64,000 nucleotides of DNA, from the NCBI GenBank assembly GCA_030041045.1, contig JASHOQ010000128.1, positions 1 through 64,000 of the forward strand, given 5' to 3'. Shown here piece after piece: positions 57,723 through 64,000 of the stretch. Position 1 is the stretch's first letter; each line of letters begins with the position of its first letter. The notes under the pieces are model-generated. The model saw nothing but the letters and a program-made list of their open reading frames with translations. It was not told where the DNA came from and ran no database searches. Origin of the DNA: Acidobacteriaceae bacterium. GTDB lineage: Bacteria > Acidobacteriota > Terriglobia > Terriglobales > Acidobacteriaceae. The translations under genes were made by a program, and so were the position numbers.

Positions 57723-60700
57723 ATGGCAAATCCGCGTTCCCTCCCCCTGTGTGTCCTTGCCGGCGCATTCATGCTTGCCACCGCGTCTCATGCTCAGTCA
57801 GCGGCACAGAACGCCCGCATCACGGGCCCCATCGACGAAAGCCAGCTGGTTACGCTCACGGGAAGCGTGCACCCGGCAGCCAATGCCAGGAACGACCGCG
57901 GACCGGTGAGCGCGTCCATGCCCATGCCGGATATGACCCTGGTGCTCAGCCGCAGCCCGGAAGAGCAGCAGGCTTTCGATGCCTACGTTGAGAGCGAGTA
58001 CGACTCCGGCTCGCCCAATTTCCATCACTGGCTCACGCCGGTTGAGATCGGCGAGCGCTTTGGCCCTTCGGAGGCGGACATTGCCACCATCTGCGGCTGG
58101 CTTTCCGGCCACGGGCTCACGGTCACCAGCGTCCCGCTCGACCGCATGACCATCCGCTTCAGCGGAACTGCAAGCCAGGTGCAGAGCACTTTTCACACCT
58201 CCATCCACAACCTGAGCGTCAATGGCGCAGCCCATTACGGAAATATGAGCAATCCGGAGATTCCCGCGGCTCTGGCGCCGGTGGTGGTGGGCATCAAGAT
58301 GCTGCACAATTTCCTGCCCCGGCCCGAGCACAAGCTGGGCAGCCTGGTTCAGTTCAATAAACAAGCAGGCAAATGGCAGCGAGCCGCGAATAGCGCGGCC
58401 GCGTCCGTTACTTCAGATGGTTCCAAGCCGTCCTTTGCGCCGCCCGGCGCCGCGTCCAAACCAGCGCTCAGCCCGCGTCCCCTCTTCGGCGAGAACGCCT
58501 GCATAGGAACCGACTGCGAGACCAACGAATTTCTGGAAGAAGATGTGACGCCCTACGACTTCGCCACCATCTACAACGTCCTGCCGCTCTGGACCGCAAA
58601 CACGCCGATCAACGGAACGAATGAGACCATCGCCATCGCTGGAACCAGCCTTATCAATGTAGGTAAAAACGGAGGCGCCAATGACGTGGCCACTTACCGC
58701 AGCGCCTTCGGCCTGACCGCGGGTTTGACACCCATCGAAATCGATACCGGGGCCGGACCTGCGGCAACCATCTGCACCAGCACCAGCGCGACCGCACCCT
58801 GCGGCATTAGCGACCTGACCGAGAACACGCTCGACGTGGAGGTGTCGGGAGCGGTTGCTCCCGCCGCGCAGATCGACCTGGTGGTCACCGGCCAGAACTC
58901 CGCCGGTACCATCGACACCCTCTACGACTCGGCGCAGTACGTTGTCCAGAACGTAACCGCGAAGATCCTCAGCTTAAGTTACGGCTTGTGCGAACTCGGC
59001 CAGGGCACAACCGAAAACGTCGCCTACTACGACCTTTGGCAGTCGGCCGCGGCCGAAGGCATCTCTGTCTTCGTGTCTACCGGCGACTCCGGCTCGCCCA
59101 GCTGCGACGATGGCGGCGACGCCGCGGGCAACCCCTATGTCGCGCAGTACGGCCTTTCCGTGAATGGCATAGCGTCCACACCCTTCAACACCGCCGTCGG
59201 CGGAACCGACTTCAGTTGGTGCCAGCCCTATTACAACTCCAGCGGCGATTTCGAGGGTTGCGCCATTTCGAGCACCACCCAGGGCACCCCTGCCTATTGG
59301 AGCACCTCGAATAGCTCCACGACCGGCGAAAGCGCACTGAATTACGTGCCTGAAATTCCCTGGAACGATACCTGCGAAAATCCCATCCAGGCCCGGTATA
59401 TCGAGACCTTGCTGTCCGTTTCCGGGGCCGATTCCGAGTTCGACGTCAGCCCGTCGACGCCTGACCAGACCTGCAACGTCCTTTACGAGGGTTGGTCCGA
59501 CCTTGATGAGTACTTCGAAGACGAATACGATTTCGACCCTTACATCGAAGTTTACGTCGATACGGTAGGCGGCGGCGGCGGGGCCAGCAACTGCGTGGTG
59601 AACAACGACAGTGCTTCCAATGAGAACCCGACCTGCACCGCCGGCTCAACCTCGACCGGTGCGGCCAACGGTTCCATTCCGCTGACCGACGACGGATGGC
59701 CGGTTCCATCCTGGCAGTCCGGCGTCCCAGGCACAAGCGGGCTGACGACGCGCGCGATTCCCGACGTCAGCTTTTTCGCCGGCAACGGCGCGCTCGACAG
59801 CGCCACGCTGATCTGCCTCTCCAACCTGGGAGCCTGCACCTACTCTGCATCCATCACGACGACGACCGAGGCAGACGACGCCACGGCTCAGGAAATCGGC
59901 GGAACTTCGGTGGCTTCGCCGGAGATGGCCGGCGTCATGGCCCTCATCGATCAGAAAGCCGGAGGGGCGCAGGGCCTTGCCACCAAAGAACTGTATACGC
60001 TTGCCGCCCAGCAGACCTACTCGGAGTGCAGCGCCGAGACGGTGAAAAACACCAGCAGCGGTTGCTACTTCCAGGACATCGACAACGGCCCTTCAGGCTA
60101 CTCGAACGCGCAGACCAATTCCATGCCTTGCGCCTTGAGCGCCGACACGCTGGAGGGCGGCGACGTCGAAGGCGGGGAGTATTACACCGCCGCCGCTTCG
60201 CCCAATTGCGCGGCGCTCACTTCCGGCGACGTCATCGGCACCCTCGTCTCCACAGGGACCACCCCGGCTTTTAACTCCGCCACCGGCTACGACGAGGCCA
60301 CGGGATTGGGCTCGCTGAACGTGGCCAACGTGGTCAACGCGTGGGTCTCCGATTCCGGTACGAACACAGCGACCATGTCCATCACCACCACACCCGCGGC
60401 CGGCTCTTCGGGCACCATCACCCTGGGCACGGGCGTCAGCCTCGTGATTGCGGCCACGGTGACCGGCTCCGACGGAACGCCTACGGGATCCGTCACCGTC
60501 GCGGGAGGCGGCTACAACTCCAGTGGAACGTTGTCGGCGAGCGGAGCGGTGTCCATCACGGTTCCGGCGGGCAGCCTGGCGCCGGGCACCGACACGCTGA
60601 GCGTGACCTACAGCGGCGACTCGAACTACGCCTCCACCAGCCAGACGCTGACGGTGAGCGTGGCGGCGGCGACGCCAACGGTGGTCATCGTTGCCCCCCA

Positions 60701-61826
60701 AAGCGGCAATGTTGCCAACAGCGTTACGGCAACGGTGACCGTGAGCGGACCTCTCGGCAGCCCGACCCCGACGGGAACGGTGACGGTTTCGAGCGGCACT
60801 TACAGCTCGACGGCGACTACGCTCACGAGCGGCTCGGCTTCCATTACCATCCCGCCAGACAATCTGGCTACCGGCACCGATACGCTGACCGCGAATTACA
60901 GCGGCGACTCCAATTACACCTCGGGCAGCGGAACCACGCAGATCACGATGTCTGGTACGGCGCTGCTGACGCCGACGGTCACCGTGACGCCTTCGCCGAC
61001 AAGCATCGACTCGAGTCAATCGCTGAGCGTGGCCGTGGCCGTGAGCGGCGGCAACGGCAACCCGACGCCGACCGGAACGGTGACCCTGACGGCCGGGAGC
61101 TGCTCGACGTCCTCGGGCGGCGCCTGCGCCGCGGTATCGCTTGTGGGCGGCGCGGCCAGCTTTACCATCCCTGGCTTCACTCTGAGTGCCGGGACGGTGA
61201 GTGTTACGGCGAATTACAGTGGCGACGCAAACTACAAGTCCGGCACCGGCACGGGAAGCGTAACTGTGACCGCGTCAACCTACTCGCTTACGGGAACGAC
61301 GATTGCTTCGCTGACTGCCGGCGCAACCACGGGCGACACTTCGACCATCACCGGCAACGCCAGCACGACCGACTACTCGGGAACGGTCACGGTCAACTCC
61401 TGCACCTTGACTGCGTCCCCATCGGGCGCCGGCAACCTGCCAAGCTGCACGGCGTCCGGTACGATCACCTACGCCAGCGGTACGGCAACCGGGAGCGCGA
61501 CGGCAACGGTGATCACCTCCGCCGACACGGCCATGCTCGACAACAAACCCGCCGGATGGCTGCGCGCGGGCGGCGGGGCGGTGCTGGCGTTCCTCGTCTT
61601 CCTGGGCATTCCGGCGCGGCGGCGCAACTGGCTGGCCATGTTCGGCCTCGTGGTCCTGCTGGCGTCGCTGGGCGGCCTTTCGGCCTGCGGCAGCAGCGGC
61701 AGCACAGTCATTACCACCAGCAACGCGACCAGCCCCGGGACCTACACCTTTACCGTTTCGGGCACAGGGAGCGATCCCGCGAGCACGACGGGAAGCGGAA
61801 CGTTTACGGTGACCGTGTTGAACTGA
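57723..61826 (+). CDS. secreted pro-kumamolisin (S53) protease with Ig-like repeats
   Basis: A 1367-residue protein from ATG 57723, with a signal peptide ending ATASHAQ. Pro-domain about 30-240 (GPIDESQLVTLTGSVHP, FHHWLTPVEIGERFGPS). The sedolisin domain carries the full Glu-Asp-Ser triad: E367 and D371 in ENTLDVEVSG, S729 in GGTSVASPEMAG; VSTGDSGSPSC supplies the oxyanion Asp. From about 880 there are four Ig-like repeats of SVTYSGDSNYASTSQT type, then a hydrophobic tail with two segments and LGGLSACGSSGS before a last Thr-rich stretch. S53 enzymes work at acid pH. The tail is probably a surface-retention signal (inference). Confidence 0.9.
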   Translation: MANPRSLPLCVLAGAFMLATASHAQSAAQNARITGPIDESQLVTLTGSVHPAANARNDRGPVSASMPMPDMTLVLSRSPEEQQAFDAYVESEYDSGSPNFHHWLTPVEIGERFGPSEADIATICGWLSGHGLTVTSVPLDRMTIRFSGTASQVQSTFHTSIHNLSVNGAAHYGNMSNPEIPAALAPVVVGIKMLHNFLPRPEHKLGSLVQFNKQAGKWQRAANSAAASVTSDGSKPSFAPPGAASKPALSPRPLFGENACIGTDCETNEFLEEDVTPYDFATIYNVLPLWTANTPINGTNETIAIAGTSLINVGKNGGANDVATYRSAFGLTAGLTPIEIDTGAGPAATICTSTSATAPCGISDLTENTLDVEVSGAVAPAAQIDLVVTGQNSAGTIDTLYDSAQYVVQNVTAKILSLSYGLCELGQGTTENVAYYDLWQSAAAEGISVFVSTGDSGSPSCDDGGDAAGNPYVAQYGLSVNGIASTPFNTAVGGTDFSWCQPYYNSSGDFEGCAISSTTQGTPAYWSTSNSSTTGESALNYVPEIPWNDTCENPIQARYIETLLSVSGADSEFDVSPSTPDQTCNVLYEGWSDLDEYFEDEYDFDPYIEVYVDTVGGGGGASNCVVNNDSASNENPTCTAGSTSTGAANGSIPLTDDGWPVPSWQSGVPGTSGLTTRAIPDVSFFAGNGALDSATLICLSNLGACTYSASITTTTEADDATAQEIGGTSVASPEMAGVMALIDQKAGGAQGLATKELYTLAAQQTYSECSAETVKNTSSGCYFQDIDNGPSGYSNAQTNSMPCALSADTLEGGDVEGGEYYTAAASPNCAALTSGDVIGTLVSTGTTPAFNSATGYDEATGLGSLNVANVVNAWVSDSGTNTATMSITTTPAAGSSGTITLGTGVSLVIAATVTGSDGTPTGSVTVAGGGYNSSGTLSASGAVSITVPAGSLAPGTDTLSVTYSGDSNYASTSQTLTVSVAAATPTVVIVAPQSGNVANSVTATVTVSGPLGSPTPTGTVTVSSGTYSSTATTLTSGSASITIPPDNLATGTDTLTANYSGDSNYTSGSGTTQITMSGTALLTPTVTVTPSPTSIDSSQSLSVAVAVSGGNGNPTPTGTVTLTAGSCSTSSGGACAAVSLVGGAASFTIPGFTLSAGTVSVTANYSGDANYKSGTGTGSVTVTASTYSLTGTTIASLTAGATTGDTSTITGNASTTDYSGTVTVNSCTLTASPSGAGNLPSCTASGTITYASGTATGSATATVITSADTAMLDNKPAGWLRAGGGAVLAFLVFLGIPARRRNWLAMFGLVVLLASLGGLSACGSSGSTVITTSNATSPGTYTFTVSGTGSDPASTTGSGTFTVTVLN

Positions 61827-61850
61827 TCGAACAAGCCTGAAGTCTTCCCA

Positions 61851-61883
61851 GAGACGCCCTTCCGCAAAGGAAGGGCGTTTCTC
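61851..61883 (+). terminator. intrinsic terminator after the S53 protease
   Basis: The stem ACGCCCTTCC/GGAAGGGCGT, extended by GAG/CTC, has a five-base loop GCAAA and is followed by TTTCTCTTG. It lies 25 bp after the protease stop codon. Confidence 0.85.
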
Positions 61884-62103
61884 TTGCATCGCACCGCATG
61901 AGCGCGGACGCAGCCGTTTCAGGGCGTTCCTGAAAGGCTCGGGCGATTGCGGGAGCGGGTTGGGCGATGGCCGCCTGGGACATTCCAAAGGCGGGACTGC
62001 TCCCACAACGGATTCCGAGGGCCGCGAAAAACTGCATCCGGTCCGCATACAGTGACTCGGTTTCTGCTCTAATCCCCCAGTGAAAGGTCCGGGAACCACG
62101 GTC

Positions 62104-64000
62104 ATGCCAGGACTGCGCCTGCATCTTGCGCTTGCGCTCGGCGCCGCGATGCTTTGCGCCGCGCCCATGCGCGGACGCGCGCAGCAGGCCGCGCCCGCGG
62201 ATGGCGTCCCGCGCGCCGACGGCATTTCACCTGTCGACCGCATTCTCGGGCCCATCGACGAGAGCCAGCTGGTGACGCTCAAAGGGACGGTGAGCCCGCT
62301 TGCCAACGCGGCCAACGATCGCGGCGCGGCTCCGGACGGCATGGAGCTCGAACGCTTGCAACTCAAGCTCAGGCGCAGCCCGGCCCAGGAAGCGGCGCTG
62401 CGCGCGCTGCTGGCGCAACTCGATGCGCCGGGCTCGCCGATGTTTCACAGATGGCTTACGCCGGAGGAGTTCGGCGCGCAGTTCGGACCTTCAGACAACG
62501 ATATTGCCGCGGTGAAGAGCTGGCTCGTTGGCCATGGTTTCCGCGGGTTGCGCGTGAATCCGGGCAAGGAAACGATGGAGATTGCGGGCAACGTGGCCGC
62601 GATGCGTACCGCCTTCCACACCGGGATTCACCGCTACCAGGTGAACGGTGAAACCTACTACGCCAACGCCAACGATCCCGCCATTCCCGCGGCGCTGGCG
62701 CCGGTGGTGGGTGGGTTTTTCTCGCTGAATAATTTCCGGCCGAAGAGTTTGAGCCAGGTGCTGGGCAGAGCCGGCTACGATGCGCGCACAGGAACAGCCA
62801 CGCCGGAGTGGACCATCGGCTCGGGGGCCTTCGATTATCCGAACTACCAATTCGTGCTCGCGCCGGCGGATTTCGCCGTCCAGTACGACCTGAACAATCT
62901 TTATACGAGCGGAGTGACGGGAGCGGGGCAGTCCATCGCCATCGTCAACGAGTCCAACATCAACGTCGACCTGGTCAACCAGTTCCGCAGCGTGTTTCTC
63001 TCCAGTTATCCGGCGAACCCGCCGCAGGTGATCGTCGACGGCAACGATCCGGGCGTGGACGGGATGAACAATTACGACGGCCCCAACTACGACTCCACCG
63101 AAGCCTATCTCGACGTGGAGTGGGCGGGCGCCGTGGCGCCGGACGCCACGGTCGATCTGGTGATTGCGGCCGATACTGCGCTCGAAGACGGGCTCGACCT
63201 GGCAGCGAGCTACGCGGTCTACACGGATGTGGCTCCCGTCATCAGCCTCAGCTTTGGCCAGTGCGAGCTTTACCTGGGCGCTAAGAACGAGGCCATCGAG
63301 GACCTCTGGGAGCAGGCCGCGGCCGAGGGCATTACCGTGGTGGTCTCCTCCGGCGACGGCGGCTCCGCCGCGTGCGACGACCCCAATGCGCAGGATTACG
63401 CACTTCATGGGCAGGCGGTGAGCGGCTACGCCTCCACGCCCTTCAATGTGGCCGCGGGCGGAACGGATTTTTACTACAGTTCCTTCAGCCAGGGCGATGC
63501 GGCCATCGACGCGCAGCTCGCGCAGTACTGGAACACGACGGCTTCGAACAATACGCCCGCGGTCTCAATCAACGCGGCCAACGCGCCCATTCCCGAGCAG
63601 CCGTGGAACAACAGCCAGTATGGCGACGACCTGATCAGCTATTACAACGTGATTACGGATGAGATGGACACGAGCATGGCGGCGGGCGGCGGAGGCGCGA
63701 GCAACTGCTCCATGGGAAGCGGAGGGGGCAGCGGGACCGGCAGCGGAGGGTGGAGCTCGTGCGCGGCGGGTTATGCGAAGCCCGCGTGGCAGCAGGATCT
63801 CGTCGGCGTGGCCGGCTCCGGCATGCCGAACGACCAGGCGCGCGACCTTCCCGACATTTCGCTCTTCGCGGCCAACGGCTTGAATGACAGCTACTACCCC
63901 ATCTGCGCGGCCGATGGCGATTGCCAGCCGGTGGCGAGCGGCGGTCTGGTGCAATTTACGGGAATCGGCGGCACCAGCGCAGCTGCGCCCACGTTTGCCG
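62104..64000 (+). CDS. second pro-kumamolisin (S53) protease, cut by window end
   Basis: From ATG 62104 the frame stays open to the window edge (632 codons). It has a signal peptide (LHLALALGAAMLCAA), a pro-domain (GPIDESQLVTLKGTVSP, MFHRWLTPEEFGAQFGPSD) and a sedolisin domain with E333 and D337 in STEAYLDVEWAG, VVSSGDGGSAAC for the oxyanion Asp, and S625 in GGTSAAAPTF just before the edge. It is clearly paralogous to the upstream protease (same pro-domain wording) but diverged. No Ig repeats can be seen before the cut; the C-terminus is unknown. Confidence 0.9.
   Translation, partial: MPGLRLHLALALGAAMLCAAPMRGRAQQAAPADGVPRADGISPVDRILGPIDESQLVTLKGTVSPLANAANDRGAAPDGMELERLQLKLRRSPAQEAALRALLAQLDAPGSPMFHRWLTPEEFGAQFGPSDNDIAAVKSWLVGHGFRGLRVNPGKETMEIAGNVAAMRTAFHTGIHRYQVNGETYYANANDPAIPAALAPVVGGFFSLNNFRPKSLSQVLGRAGYDARTGTATPEWTIGSGAFDYPNYQFVLAPADFAVQYDLNNLYTSGVTGAGQSIAIVNESNINVDLVNQFRSVFLSSYPANPPQVIVDGNDPGVDGMNNYDGPNYDSTEAYLDVEWAGAVAPDATVDLVIAADTALEDGLDLAASYAVYTDVAPVISLSFGQCELYLGAKNEAIEDLWEQAAAEGITVVVSSGDGGSAACDDPNAQDYALHGQAVSGYASTPFNVAAGGTDFYYSSFSQGDAAIDAQLAQYWNTTASNNTPAVSINAANAPIPEQPWNNSQYGDDLISYYNVITDEMDTSMAAGGGGASNCSMGSGGGSGTGSGGWSSCAAGYAKPAWQQDLVGVAGSGMPNDQARDLPDISLFAANGLNDSYYPICAADGDCQPVASGGLVQFTGIGGTSAAAPTFA

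Overview
The window looks like chromosomal DNA of an Acidobacteriota bacterium, probably Terriglobia. It is GC-rich and encodes a Gram-negative outer envelope (LpxD, an LpxL-like acyltransferase, MsbA, GmhB). It also has secreted S53 proteases with Ig-like repeats ending in the hydrophobic tail I associate with Acidobacteria, a BshB1-like deacetylase, a bifunctional homocysteine methyltransferase/MTHFR and a polyphosphate-glucokinase-type ROK protein. The taxonomic call is inference; no rRNA is present.

Layout. 1-1285: no genes, MITE-like repeats. 1286-4756 (minus): phosphate module phoB-phoR-pstS, closed by an intrinsic terminator, with no pstCAB. 4889-6211: OpgC-type acyltransferase. 6378-9041 (minus): the most unusual locus. 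A Ro60/Rsr-type TROVE-vWA protein sits downstream of an array of seven tRNA-sized RNA-like elements, a four-cysteine protein and a 30-codon ORF. 9205-23729: mixed metabolic, envelope and regulatory genes, including a VapBC-type pair. 24099-32101: a giant secreted protein of unknown role, an HU-type protein, an M50 protease, a membrane coiled-coil protein and an esterase. 32344-45511: housekeeping genes (priA, M3 peptidase, ppgK-like, Flp pilin, UDG, coaBC, rpoZ, gmk, yicC, msbA, gmhB). 46057-47412: a GntP permease with an in-frame amber stop. 47994-57121 (minus): an operon for L-rhamnose that also carries L-lactate oxidation genes. 57723-64000: two tandem S53 proteases, the second cut by the window edge.

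How genes work together. RhaI, RhaB and the aldolase/dehydrogenase fusion should turn L-rhamnose into DHAP plus L-lactate, and LutABC should oxidise that lactate to pyruvate, so one transcript carries the route down to pyruvate. A rare fusion of an IclR-like helix-turn-helix with a periplasmic-type sugar-binding domain sits inside the operon and is its likely sensor. PhoB and PhoR would sense phosphate limitation, with PstS as a partner. In the TROVE locus the tRNA-like elements lie on the same strand as the Ro60-like gene, which suggests RNA partners (Y-RNA-like) made from the same region.

Short non-coding repeats are frequent. Two TA-flanked inverted-repeat elements (A about 115 bp, B about 113 or 158 bp) occur singly, nested, and at the ends of gntP and rhaB, where they supply part of the stop codon. 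Short tandem repeats mark several gene boundaries. Coordinates were read by eye; RNA folds were done by hand.
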